Shown here: positions 54,165 to 63,600 of the stretch, piece by piece
Numbering within the stretch: the first letter of the stretch is position 1
Layout of the letters: every line of letters begins with the position of its first letter
Origin: Bacillus cereus
GTDB lineage: Bacteria; Bacillota; Bacilli; Bacillales; Bacillaceae_G
DNA length: 64,000 nt
NCBI RefSeq assembly: GCF_025917685.1
Contig: NZ_CP089518.1
Location: forward strand, 2,419,001 to 2,483,000
Direction of reading: 5' to 3'
Position numbers and translations under genes: made by a program
The notes under the pieces: model-generated
Databases searched by the model: none
What the model was told of the DNA's origin: nothing
What the model saw: the letters and a program-made list of their open reading frames with translations, nothing else

Positions 54165-54432
54165 AAAGGACTATAAAAAAGAGAAAACTTCCGTATCGTA
54201 ATTGTTGCCGAGACAAGCCACGAGAGGAGTTTTCGCTTTTTACTCTAAGGTTATCAAAATGATTTTACCATATGATTACGGACTTCGGTTAATTCGTTCT
54301 TTCACGGCTTCGTTTCGCTTTGAAATTGTGCGTCATTGTCACGGTCGTGCCTTGTCAGATGTGGTACGGGAATACGACATTCTTTATACCACGTTAGAAA
54401 CATGTATAGAAAAAATTAGATACTGCTATTAG
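54165..54432 (+). pseudogene. transposase relic (ISL3-like)
   Basis: The frame 54202-54432 reads PYDYGLRLIRSFTASFRFEI and later LSDVVREYDILYTTLETCIEK, resembling the N-terminal HTH region of ISL3-type transposases (a-x-x-Y-x-V-S-x-T-T). No ribosome site or catalytic region is present. GAGAAAACTTCCG/...GGAGTTTTCGC (54181-54236) are near-complementary. The fragment separates the hydrolase genes from galK. Confidence 0.4.
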
Positions 54433-54549
54433 AACTTACTGAAAATACGATGTTGCGTCTAGAAATAATGATGAACTATTACAAGTGAGCCTGTGAATAC
54501 TGAGCTGATTTTCTTATTTAAAATGAATGCAAGAGAGAGGTTTATAGTT

Positions 54550-55719
54550 ATGGAAAAGAAACGTGAACTAGCTTTAAAATTTGCTGAGGTATTTGGACCT
54601 CAAGAAACAACTCAATATTTTTCTCCAGGACGTATCAACTTAATCGGAGAACATACAGACTATAATGGTGGCTATGTATTCCCCGCTTCGATTACTTATG
54701 GAACATACGGAGTAGCTAGACGTCGTGAGGATGATAGAGTATTAGTTTACTCAATGAATTTTAAAGAAATTGGAGTAATTAGCTTCACGTTGAATGAACT
54801 GGGTTACGATAAAAATGCGAATTGGGGAAATTATGTAAAAGGAGTTATCTTAACACTGAAAGAATCAGGTCATAAAATAGACTGTGGTTTTGAGTTGTTA
54901 GTTGAAGGGACGATTCCAAACGGAGCGGGACTTTCAAGTAGTGCTTCACTTGAATTACTGGTAGGGGTAGTATTAGAAGACTTGTACAACTTAGACGTAA
55001 CGCGACTTGAATTAGTGAAAATGGGTAAAAAAGTTGAAAATGAATTCATTGGTGTAAATTCTGGTATCATGGATCAATTTTCCATTGGATTTGGCGAGAA
55101 AGACAAAGCGATTCTCCTTGATACCAATACGTTAGAGTATGAAATGGTTCCATTGGTTTTGGACGACTATGCTATTGTAATTATGAATACTAATAAACGT
55201 CGTGAACTAGCAGATTCAAAATATAATGAGCGACGTGCTGAATGTGAAGAAGCACTCGCACGTCTCCAAACGAAGTTAGAGATTAATGCACTTGGAGAAC
55301 TAAGCGAAGCAGAATTTGATGCAAATCAAAATCTTATTGGAGATGAAGTCCTAATTAAACGCGCGAAGCATGCAGTTTATGAAAATGAACGCACAAAAAA
55401 AGCCAAAGCAGCTCTTACTGCAGGTGATTTAGAAGAATTCGGAAAGCTATTGAATGCTTCTCATACATCTTTAAGAGATGATTATGAAGTAACCGGGATT
55501 GAATTAGATACATTGGTGACCACTGCGCAAAAACAAGAGGGTGTGCTTGGAGCACGTATGACTGGAGCAGGATTTGGGGGATGCGCCATCGCATTAGTAA
55601 AAGAAAGTGAAACCCACACTTTTAAAAACAATGTTTATGATGAATATATCAAAGTTGTAGGATATGCGCCTGTCTTTTATGTGGCACACATTGGTAGTGG
55701 AACTACAGTGATTGGATGA
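54550..55719 (+). CDS. galK: galactokinase
   Basis: 389 aa GHMP kinase that phosphorylates galactose at C1. Motif 1 is [22 protein letters not shown], motif 2 [15 protein letters not shown] and motif 3 [22 protein letters not shown] 8 nt before the ATG at 54550 supports this start over an upstream ATG at 54493. It overlaps the galT frame by 4 nt. It uses galactose freed by the alpha-galactosidases. Confidence 0.95.
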   Translation: MEKKRELALKFAEVFGPQETTQYFSPGRINLIGEHTDYNGGYVFPASITYGTYGVARRREDDRVLVYSMNFKEIGVISFTLNELGYDKNANWGNYVKGVILTLKESGHKIDCGFELLVEGTIPNGAGLSSSASLELLVGVVLEDLYNLDVTRLELVKMGKKVENEFIGVNSGIMDQFSIGFGEKDKAILLDTNTLEYEMVPLVLDDYAIVIMNTNKRRELADSKYNERRAECEEALARLQTKLEINALGELSEAEFDANQNLIGDEVLIKRAKHAVYENERTKKAKAALTAGDLEEFGKLLNASHTSLRDDYEVTGIELDTLVTTAQKQEGVLGARMTGAGFGGCAIALVKESETHTFKNNVYDEYIKVVGYAPVFYVAHIGSGTTVIG

Positions 55720-55736
55720 TGAATGAGGTGGAAACG

Positions 55737-57245
55737 ATGAACACATGTCAAGCAATTTATGATTTTACTACACTTGCAATTGAGAATGGAGCCATTGAGG
55801 AAAATGACCGAATTTATACGCACAATCAACTATTACGTTTAATTGGCGAATCGGAAATGGGAGAGATTACTAGTGTAGTCGAAACGGACCTATATGTGCT
55901 GTTAGATACGCTTTTGGATAAAGCGAGGGGAAATCTTACTATTTCTAAAAACCAGGCCAATCGTGATATGTTCGAAGCACTTTTAATGAATGTGATTACA
56001 CCACTTCCATCCAAGGTCAATGCGAATTTTCAGGAGAGATATCGCAAAAGTCCTGAACAAGCAACGGATTATTTCTTTGAACTAAGTAAACGCAATGATT
56101 ATATAAAGACCCGTGCGATTGCAAAAAATATTCATTATTTAGCAGAATCAAAATATGGTGAACTTGAGATTACTATTAATTTATCCAAACCAGAGAAAAA
56201 TCCAAAAGAGATCTTAGCGGCAAGAAATACACCGAAGGGTAATTATCCAAAATGTTTACTTTGTATTGAAAATGAAGGGTATTTCGGTCGCTGGAACCAT
56301 CCAGGTAGAAGCAGTCACCGAATCATTAACATCGAGCTAGATGGAGAAGAATGGGGTTTTCAATATTCACCATATGCATACTTTAATGAACACTCCATCG
56401 TATTATCTAAGAAGCATCGACCAATGAAAATTTCTCGTGAGGCATTCTCTCGTTTATTCAGTTTTGTAGAAATCATGCCACACTATTTTATTGGTTCAAA
56501 TGCGGATTTACCTATTGTAGGAGGATCTATCTTAAGTCATGATCATTATCAAGCTGGACGCCATAACTTTCCGATGGCTAAGGCTAAAGTTCTTAAAACA
56601 TTTGAACTATGTGACTATCCAAATATTTCTTGCGGTATTGTCAACTGGCCAATGAGTGTGATTCGCCTCTCTTCTTCAAACAAAGAGGAACTAATTAATG
56701 CCAGCACCTACATTCATGAAAGTTGGAAGAACTATTCGGATGAATTTTTACAAATTCGTGCGCAATCAAAATATGGCACACAACATCATACGATTACACC
56801 AATTGTGCGGCGTCGCGAAGAAAAGTATGAAATTGATCTTGTACTGCGTGATAATAATGTGAGTGAAGAATACCCTGATGGAATCTTTCATTCACATCCA
56901 GATGTACAGCATATTAAGAAAGAAAATATCGGGCTTATTGAAGTCATGGGCTTAGCGATTCTCCCTTCACGTTTGATTGAGGAGCTTCATGAAGTTGAGC
57001 TGTACTTGTTAAATCAAGAAGCGAATGTTTCTGAACTCCATCAAAAATGGGCAGATGAATTAAAAGCCCAGGGTGGCTATGCGGAAGAGACCATCCAAAG
57101 CTTTCTTCAAACTGAAGTTGCAAAAAAATTCGAATGCATATTAGAAGATGCTGGTGTCTATAAAATGAATGAAGATGGTAGAGCAGGATTTGATCGCTTT
57201 ATCAAAGAATTACAAAGCGCAAATCGAGAGGTGATGACGAAATGA
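55737..57245 (+). CDS. galT: UDP-glucose-hexose-1-phosphate uridylyltransferase, Firmicute type (GalT2)
   Basis: 502 aa enzyme exchanging UMP between UDP-glucose and galactose 1-phosphate. It belongs to the long Gram-positive form: KCLLCIENEGYFGRWNHPGRSSHR, GGSILSHDHYQAGRH with the histidine cluster. GAGGTGG is about 7 nt before the ATG at 55737; ATGs at 55716 and 55719 overlap the galK stop. The galE start codon overlaps its stop. Confidence 0.94.
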   Translation: MNTCQAIYDFTTLAIENGAIEENDRIYTHNQLLRLIGESEMGEITSVVETDLYVLLDTLLDKARGNLTISKNQANRDMFEALLMNVITPLPSKVNANFQERYRKSPEQATDYFFELSKRNDYIKTRAIAKNIHYLAESKYGELEITINLSKPEKNPKEILAARNTPKGNYPKCLLCIENEGYFGRWNHPGRSSHRIINIELDGEEWGFQYSPYAYFNEHSIVLSKKHRPMKISREAFSRLFSFVEIMPHYFIGSNADLPIVGGSILSHDHYQAGRHNFPMAKAKVLKTFELCDYPNISCGIVNWPMSVIRLSSSNKEELINASTYIHESWKNYSDEFLQIRAQSKYGTQHHTITPIVRRREEKYEIDLVLRDNNVSEEYPDGIFHSHPDVQHIKKENIGLIEVMGLAILPSRLIEELHEVELYLLNQEANVSELHQKWADELKAQGGYAEETIQSFLQTEVAKKFECILEDAGVYKMNEDGRAGFDRFIKELQSANREVMTK

Positions 57246-57304
57246 CAGTTTTAGTTTTAGGTGGTGCAGGCTATATCGGTTCACATGCCGTCAATCAATT
57301 ATAA
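57242..57304 (+). pseudogene. galE: galE stub (UDP-glucose 4-epimerase, first 20 codons)
   Basis: ATG overlaps the galT stop (ATGA). The frame gives MTVLVLGGAGYIGSHAVNQL and a TAA. GGAGYIGSH is the NAD-binding start of GalE, so the gene was cut after 20 of about 330 codons. The following DNA belongs to an unrelated minus-strand fragment, placing the deletion or recombination junction near 57300. Confidence 0.85.
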
Positions 57305-57353
57305 CCCTAAATTTAAGGGGAATTCTGTTATAAGATGCATCAGTACAAGTTAT

Positions 57354-57545
57354 TTAATTTTTTATCGGATTTATGTCAGTTGCAGTCATATATCTAGTAA
57401 GTAAATGATCATCTCTATAATAAGTAATCAATTTCTTCTCTTCAGAAAGAAATGAACATAATAACATGTTTTCAATACGCTCTTGTTCGTCTTGGGTTAA
57501 TGTAGGGCGCTCCACTTTTTTCTGCTGTTTAACAATCTTACGAAT
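57354..57545 (-). pseudogene. C-terminal fragment of a YolD-like gene
   Basis: The minus-strand frame reads KIVKQQKKVERPTLTQDEQE, RIENMLLCSF, then KKLITYYRDDHLLTRYMTAT and stops at 57354. YolD-like proteins contain this ERP-x-L...E-x-I block and the I-x-Y-Y-x-D end. No start is visible past 57545. YolD genes usually sit beside a UV-repair polymerase, which is missing here. Confidence 0.55.
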
Positions 57546-57570
57546 ACTTTACTGTAAGGAGAGAAATGAA

Positions 57571-58320
57571 TTGAATCTAGAAAATCCGATAGCAAAAGGA
57601 AATACGGCTGAAATTTATCTATGTGATAATAAAGTTGTAAAATTGTTTGGAAAATACCTTCCTAATACAGAAGCTCTATATGAAGCACAAAAACAAAAGT
57701 ATGCATATTCACGTGATTTACACGTTCCTAAAGTATTTGAAGTTACAGAGGTACAAGGAAGACAAGCTATTATTATGGAATATGTAGAAGGAGAAAGTGT
57801 TGGTAAGCTTCTACTTAATAATTTGAATAAAGCAGAGCATTACATTGGCCTATGTGTTAATGAGCAAAAAAAAATTCATGCTATACGTGTGAATACGGAT
57901 GAAATAGAATCAATGAGGGAAAGGTTAGAGTGTCAAATTAAATCTGTACATCAATTGGATGAAAAACAAAAGGGAAATATATTGAATAAGTTACATTCAA
58001 TCAAATTTGAACCTAGATTATGCCATGGGGATTTCCATCCGTTTAATCTAATTTTGAGTAAAAAGAATGTGAATATTATAGATTGGGTAGATGCTAGTTC
58101 AGGTGATATTCGTGCAGATGTGTTTCGTACATATTTATTGTACGCGCAGTCTTATATAGAATTAGCGGAAATGTATTTACAAATATATTGCAGTAATACT
58201 GATCTAACAAGAGATGAGATCTTTCAATGGGCTCCTATTATTATTGCAGCTAGATTTTCTGAGAAAATATCTCCGCAAAATGAAGTGTATTTGAAAAGAT
58301 TATTGAATCAGTTTTTATAA
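57571..58320 (+). CDS. aminoglycoside phosphotransferase-fold protein
   Basis: 249 aa kinase-like protein. The catalytic loop is LCHGDFHPFNLIL and the metal-binding motif IIDWVDASSGD; the N-terminal lobe has GNTAEIYLCDNKVVKLF. AAGGAGAG 8 nt before the TTG at 57571 sets the start. The substrate may be a drug, sugar or other alcohol and is not evident. A strong bidirectional terminator separates it from the next, convergent gene. Confidence 0.82.
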   Translation: MNLENPIAKGNTAEIYLCDNKVVKLFGKYLPNTEALYEAQKQKYAYSRDLHVPKVFEVTEVQGRQAIIMEYVEGESVGKLLLNNLNKAEHYIGLCVNEQKKIHAIRVNTDEIESMRERLECQIKSVHQLDEKQKGNILNKLHSIKFEPRLCHGDFHPFNLILSKKNVNIIDWVDASSGDIRADVFRTYLLYAQSYIELAEMYLQIYCSNTDLTRDEIFQWAPIIIAARFSEKISPQNEVYLKRLLNQFL

Positions 58321-58357
58321 GTAATAAAACAAAGGTTGTCTAGTAGCTAATTAATAA

Positions 58358-58406
58358 ATGCTGTTGTTTAACTAAAGTTTCCTCATAGTTAAACAACAGC
58401 ATTTTT
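58358..58406. terminator. bidirectional terminator between two convergent kinase-like genes
   Basis: ATGCTGTTGTTTAACTA (58359-58375) and its exact complement end before TTTTTAA, giving a 17-bp stem with A/T flanks on both sides. Confidence 0.8.
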
Positions 58407-59352
58407 AAATATTGATATAGGCATACTTATTTTCAATCTTCATCCTATAAAGATTCATTATCCGTACTTGTTCCTCAGTTAATTCTTCTTTATCCCAATA
58501 CATATGCATTAAACTATATTCAAAAATCTCCTTTAATTTGATAAAAAATGGAAATAGACCTATCATTTCTTTAGGGATCTCATTTTCTTCTTGGTATCCG
58601 TCGATTATTGCATTTGTAATAGAATTCTCATAGTCGACTATGTTACCATTCCCAACGAATGAATATTCTATCGCACTATAGATTGGGACTGCTAAATCGA
58701 ATATGTAAAAATGTTTCTCACAGTCTTGAAAATCAATCATTGTTAAATTCGAATTATTTTCGACTAATATGTTTTCTAACCATAAATCTCCATGTATTAA
58801 GCCGTAATTTGAAGGATCCTTTGGCAGTTCCTTTATAGAAGTTAAAACGTCAGATGCAATTTCTCTTATAGTAGTTTCTTCTTTAGGGATATAGTTAATA
58901 AAATTATACTCTTCATTTTCATACCAGTCGTTTATATGTATTACTGGTTCAATTCTTTCAAAGTCTTTAGATATACGATGCAATTTTCCAATTTGTTGAC
59001 CAAGCTTTTTAAATACATTAGAATTCCATTCGTTTCTTGGTAAATGTATACCAGGAGCAGCTTTATATAATACAGTAAAGAGTTCTTTGTCTAATGTTAT
59101 TTTTTCTACTAAATCCCCTGATATAGAAGGAATTATTGGAGGGACTCCTAACCCTTTTTTATATAAAAAGTCCGTATATTTAACTTCTTCCAACTGTTCT
59201 TCATACGTTTTATAGTTAGTTATTCTAACGAAGTAATTACCTTGTTCTGCGAGACATTGATACATTTCGTTTGTTACTGGTATAATTTCAATAAAATTCA
59301 ATGGATATAGTTTATTAATTTGTTTAAGCATTTCTTTTTCTAAATTTTTCAT
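58405..59352 (-). CDS. aminoglycoside phosphotransferase family (homoserine-kinase-type fold) protein
   Basis: 315 aa. The catalytic GLIHGDLWLENILVE and metal-binding MIDFQDCEKHFYIFDLAVP are typical of the APH/SrkA-type kinases. AAAGGAAG is 7 nt before the ATG at 59352; 12 more in-frame codons lie upstream without a ribosome site. Substrate unknown. It is convergent with the other kinase-like gene but of a different subgroup. Confidence 0.82.
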   Translation of the reverse strand: MKNLEKEMLKQINKLYPLNFIEIIPVTNEMYQCLAEQGNYFVRITNYKTYEEQLEEVKYTDFLYKKGLGVPPIIPSISGDLVEKITLDKELFTVLYKAAPGIHLPRNEWNSNVFKKLGQQIGKLHRISKDFERIEPVIHINDWYENEEYNFINYIPKEETTIREIASDVLTSIKELPKDPSNYGLIHGDLWLENILVENNSNLTMIDFQDCEKHFYIFDLAVPIYSAIEYSFVGNGNIVDYENSITNAIIDGYQEENEIPKEMIGLFPFFIKLKEIFEYSLMHMYWDKEELTEEQVRIMNLYRMKIENKYAYINI

Positions 59353-59701
59353 TATAACTTCCTTTCCAAACATAAATTTTCCACCCACAAAACTATTAGT
59401 TCCTTATCTTACAAATTTCGTGTTTTATTTGGTAGAATCCTTTAAAAAGATATATCCTGTAAAAGCCCGATTAGTACGGAATAATAATCGGTGGGGAAGA
59501 ATAAACTCCACCCTGATTAAAATTTCACTTCATTGGAAAGTTAAGTAAGTGTATGACAAAATAAGATAGCTGAAAAAATATGAAAATAAAAGTTACATAT
59601 AGTAGTTAAGTTTTTTTGTGGAAGTGTAATGTTATAAATCACAAGAAATATCAAAAGAAGGAAAAGGATACCTCATATAATCTTATTGGGGAGTGAAGTT
59701 A
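59353..59701. other. intergenic region
   Basis: A short hairpin CCGATTA/TAATCGG near 59468-59491 is followed by TGGGG rather than T residues. GGAAAAGGA at 59661 and TTGGGGAG at 59686 lead into the broken AraC gene. Nothing else is seen. Confidence 0.35.
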
Positions 59702-60758
59702 TTGAATAAACATATACAACTTATGATCGATTGGATTGAGGGGAATTTGAAAAGTGAATTTTCATTAGATGAATTATCTAATTATATGGGGTATACTCCT
59801 TATTATTGTTCTTTTAAATTTCACCAAGTAACAGGAATAAGTATTAGACGCTATATTCTTCTCAGAAGATTGTATTTATCTACGGAAGATAATTGATATT
59901 GCATTTAATTACGATTACTCTTCGCAAGAGGCTTATAGTAGAGCTTTTAAAACTGTTTTTGGTATAACCCCAAGAGAATTCCAACTTAACAAAAAGCACG
60001 TTCAATCATTTATTAAACTCTCAATCAATAATGGCAAGGAGTGGGATAGAATGAATTTTTCTAGAAAAATTGAAGTTGATCAGTTACGAAATGCGAAGAG
60101 TGAGCTGTTTGATAAAGATGTACTAAACATATTAAATGGTCAATTTATGTATGAAGAATTTAAAAGTGAAAAACTAATGGGGGAGTCTGATTACGCTCCA
60201 TTTAATGAAGCTATGTGTGTAAATACGACTACTGCACAGATTTTTGATGATGAGTTTATTAAAACAAGGGCAGAAGGACACCGAGGTACTGTAGAAAATT
60301 ATACGAAAAAGGTTATTCATCCTTTAGAGGATCTTTTTAAGAAAGAGTATAAATGTATTGTTTTATGGTTCGGTGAAGATATGTTTTGCCAAATGAATCT
60401 ACTTACAGTACTTTCTTACCTTGAACAGTCTGGTTATAAGGGCAAAGTATACTTAAATAGCTTCAGAGAGGATGAATTTAAAGTAAGTCAAATTGAACTT
60501 GAATTAGGAAACTATTTTTCTGTTTACAATGAAGTGCTAGTAAATCATAAAAAGCCATCTCATGAGGTACTACCTGTAATGTATCAGGCGATAGATTTAT
60601 ATTTAGAAATGCTAAAAGAAAATAATGTAGTAGTAAAGTATATTTCCAAAAATAAAGGTTTACCAACACAAGAGTTATTAAAAAGGTTGTTTAATCTCTT
60701 TCCAACAATAGGATATGGGGACCTACAATATATAGAACTTATTAATAAAGCGAGATGA
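59702..60758 (+). pseudogene. AraC-type regulator with DUF1835-like C-terminal part, broken by a frameshift
   Basis: A TTG at 59702 with TTGGGGAG upstream opens MNKHIQLMIDWIEGNL and the first AraC helix-turn-helix, which ends EDN-stop at 59896. The second half follows in another frame: RKIIDIAFNYDYSSQEAYSR, FKTVFGITPREF, then without break a long C-terminal part to 60758 (FGEDMFCQMNLLTVLSYLEQ). Compared with intact AraC proteins, about five to seven residues are missing between RLYLST and RKIID, so a small deletion shifted the frame. A 235-codon internal frame from 60051 remains open. Confidence 0.75.
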
Positions 60759-60788
60759 AATTGAAACTAATTAGAAGAGAATACAGTA

Positions 60789-60827
60789 AAAAAGATGCAC
60801 CTAAAAGTATAGGTGCATCTTTTTTAC
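60789..60827. terminator. bidirectional terminator between the AraC relic and pepF
   Basis: AAAAAAGATGCACCTA and TAGGTGCATCTTTTTT arms are complementary around a short loop. Confidence 0.8.
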
Positions 60828-62519
60828 TTATATTTGTTCAAGTAATTCCAATTCTTCTTCTACAAATGCCATTAATTCTTTTATTGTTTCACTAGAAAAA
60901 TCAAAGCGAATTCCAGCTGCTGCATATACTTCTGTTAAGGGTTTAGAGCTACCTAGAGATAATGCTTTTTTATAGTTTTGTAGTGCTTGTTTAGGATTCT
61001 CTTTATATTGTTTATACATTTGCAATGCACCAAGTTGCGCGATTGCATATTCGATATAATAGAATGGTATTTCGAAAATGTGTAGTACAGGTAACCAGCC
61101 AGTTGCTATCCAATTTTCATAGCCTTCAATATTTACCACATTCGATTGGTAAGAGTTATGTAATTCTAAATATTTTTCATTTCTTTCTTTAGCAGTATGA
61201 TTTGGATTTTCATACATCCAATGTTGGAATTGATCAACGATAAGCATTTGTGGTAAATACTTAACAATATCTTTAAAGAAATCCAATTTTGCTTTTATAA
61301 CTTCTTCTGTATTCTCATAAAATGTATCCCAATACTCCATCGAAAACAATTCCATTGTCATGCTGGCTAGCTCAGCTGATTCTGAAGGGATTTCTAAATG
61401 TTTTTGTAGCTCTAGCTGCTTCATACATTCATTATGAATACTATGGCCCATTTCATGGAGGAAAGTAGTAACATCATAATGTGTATGATTGAGATTCATA
61501 AAAATAAAAGATAATTGAGAAGCAGGTAAGTGTTCGCAAAAACCACCAGCTGCTTTTCCTTTACGACTTTCTAAGTCTAAGCAATCATTTTTATGCATTC
61601 GGCTCAATAATGCATAAAATTCATGGTCTAGTTTGTGTAAAATATGAGAACTTTTTTCGATTAAATCACTTTCGTTTTCAATAGGTTTTAATACTTTTTG
61701 ATTTGGTGCGGCTGCTTTTAAATCCCACGGACGAAGTGTATCTACTTGAAGTTCAGCTTTTTTCTCATTAAATATATTATCAATAAGTGGTACAACGTAT
61801 TTACGAACAGATTCAGCAAGCTCATAGCAATCATCAGCCGTATAATCAAAACGTTCATATTTTTTAAACATATAATCACGATAATTATTTAATTGAATGT
61901 TTTTTGCTTTTTGGTGACGGATTGTGATTAATTCATTTAAAATGGTTTGTAGTTTCTTCTCAACAGATAAGTACTGTTCAGAGATAAGTGTTTTTGCTTT
62001 TTTTCGTATATCACGATTCGGATCTTGTAAGTAAGATTGTAGTTCAGTAATTGTTTTTTCTTCGCCATTCCATGACGCAGTCAAACTGCCCGTAATTTCG
62101 AAATATTCGGTTACTAATTTGTCTTCTTTCACTTCTAAATCAATGTTCTTTTCACAAAATAATGTTTGTGCATTTTTTATTTTTTTATCTAGTATGCTAT
62201 AAGTTTTTGGATCAAGTAGCATTCGAAATGGTGATTCTAAATATTTATTATCAAATGAATTTTGATAACGTTTCAAAAGAGGCCTTACATATTGTTGATC
62301 AAATTCAAACGTATCTTTTATTTCTTTGTTATCTGTATTACATTGAAAAGCAATATAGTGTAATCTTAATTGTTCTTCGATTTTCCATATTAATTTCGAC
62401 TGTATTTTTAGCCAATTTTCTAAATCTTCATCTGAAGAAATAGGCTTACTTAATAAAGTAGACAATTCGTTTTCTAGCTCATGTATATTACGGATATCGA
62501 TCGTATTAGAGTTCTGCAT
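60828..62519 (-). CDS. M3 family oligoendopeptidase (PepF-like)
   Basis: 563 aa cytosolic zinc peptidase that degrades short peptides. The metal motif is FLHEMGHSIHNE with the third ligand in SAELASMTMELFSME downstream. The C-terminal FYYIEYAIAQLGALQMYKQYKENP is typical of the PepF branch. The protein is almost entirely helical. AGTGAGGGG lies before the ATG. It is followed upstream by the EamA gene 18 nt away on the same strand, so the two may be co-transcribed. Confidence 0.9.
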   Translation of the reverse strand: MQNSNTIDIRNIHELENELSTLLSKPISSDEDLENWLKIQSKLIWKIEEQLRLHYIAFQCNTDNKEIKDTFEFDQQYVRPLLKRYQNSFDNKYLESPFRMLLDPKTYSILDKKIKNAQTLFCEKNIDLEVKEDKLVTEYFEITGSLTASWNGEEKTITELQSYLQDPNRDIRKKAKTLISEQYLSVEKKLQTILNELITIRHQKAKNIQLNNYRDYMFKKYERFDYTADDCYELAESVRKYVVPLIDNIFNEKKAELQVDTLRPWDLKAAAPNQKVLKPIENESDLIEKSSHILHKLDHEFYALLSRMHKNDCLDLESRKGKAAGGFCEHLPASQLSFIFMNLNHTHYDVTTFLHEMGHSIHNECMKQLELQKHLEIPSESAELASMTMELFSMEYWDTFYENTEEVIKAKLDFFKDIVKYLPQMLIVDQFQHWMYENPNHTAKERNEKYLELHNSYQSNVVNIEGYENWIATGWLPVLHIFEIPFYYIEYAIAQLGALQMYKQYKENPKQALQNYKKALSLGSSKPLTEVYAAAGIRFDFSSETIKELMAFVEEELELLEQI

Positions 62520-62536
62520 TATTTACCCCTCACTTT

Positions 62537-63475
62537 TTATTTACTCAAGGAGGTATTCTTCTTTTTCGCTATGATTCCTTTTTTGCCTAGAAAATTTGTA
62601 CCTATTACTCCAAGAACAATCATAAGTGTACCGACAATATGATAGTAGGCAATTTGCTCGTGTAAGAATACAACGCCTGCGATAATGGTAATAAGTGTAG
62701 ATAAGTTGCTAAAAACACTTATTTTTGCTGCTTCAATATAAGATAATGAATAGTTTAATAACAATGCTGTCAGTAAGGAAGATAGTAATCCTAAATATAA
62801 AATGGAGATAAGGAATATTCCATTTGTAAATGGCTTAAAGTATACAGTTATTGTACCTTTGTTCATATGGTCAATGATCGCGATGACATTAAAACTAATA
62901 AAACCGATTGCTGTCATTGTGTATGTTAAATCCATTAGCTTGAATTTCTTTGTCATTTTTCGAGCTAATACATTGTAGCAAGCAGATGATAATGCCGATA
63001 ATAAAATGAGAATAACGCCGATGAAGTTCGTTTCATGAGCTCCTATACCATTCATGATAAATATATATATGACACCGACGACAGAAATAAATACAGATGT
63101 TTTTTGCCATGTATTCGTATACTCTTTTAAAAAATAGGAAGCGAGTATCATTGTAAATATAGGAATAGCTGCTTGTATAATTCCAGCTTCAGAAGAACTT
63201 GTATATACTAATCCAAATGCTTGGAAAGCAAAGAATAGTGCTGGATAAAATATTGCGAGTGGTAAAAGAGTAAGTATGTTTTTAAATGAAATATTTAACT
63301 TTACAAAACCGAAAATAACCGGAATGGTTGCTGCTATGAAGGCAACTGTAAAACGGTGAGCCAGAGTATCAAGAGGACTCGTAATGGTTAGTGCTAGTTT
63401 CACAAACATAAATGAAAATCCAATAATAAATGAATAGAGTAATGCTGATATATATGCTTTTGTTGTATTTTTCAT
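62537..63475 (-). CDS. EamA/DMT-type transporter
   Basis: 312 aa with ten membrane helices in two EamA repeats (about 1-145 and 150-300) and a basic C-terminal tail. Members export amino acids or metabolites. AGGTG lies 6 nt before the ATG. It is divergent from a MocR-type regulator, a frequent pairing in which the regulator controls the transporter. Confidence 0.87.
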   Translation of the reverse strand: MKNTTKAYISALLYSFIIGFSFMFVKLALTITSPLDTLAHRFTVAFIAATIPVIFGFVKLNISFKNILTLLPLAIFYPALFFAFQAFGLVYTSSSEAGIIQAAIPIFTMILASYFLKEYTNTWQKTSVFISVVGVIYIFIMNGIGAHETNFIGVILILLSALSSACYNVLARKMTKKFKLMDLTYTMTAIGFISFNVIAIIDHMNKGTITVYFKPFTNGIFLISILYLGLLSSLLTALLLNYSLSYIEAAKISVFSNLSTLITIIAGVVFLHEQIAYYHIVGTLMIVLGVIGTNFLGKKGIIAKKKNTSLSK

Positions 63476-63502
63476 AATTTCACCTCATAGTAGTTAATTT
63501 CT

Positions 63503-63580
63503 TACTGGCCAGTATACGTACATAGTAATCCTTCTAATCTAGTGCTACAATGTGAACAAACATAAATTGTACCGGTACAA
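63503..63580. promoter_or_regulatory. two palindromes in the EamA-MocR divergent region
   Basis: TACTGGCCAGTA at 63503-63514 and TTGTACCGGTACAA at 63567-63580 are perfect palindromes 52 nt apart. They flank the divergent promoters and are good candidates for binding by the adjacent GntR/MocR protein. Confidence 0.5.
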
Positions 63581-63600
63581 AAAATATAGGAGGTGTAATG

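Noticed and set aside
60051..60758. Stand-alone 235-aa gene
   Set aside because: The frame continues upstream into the second half of an AraC HTH domain, so it is the 3' part of a broken regulator gene.
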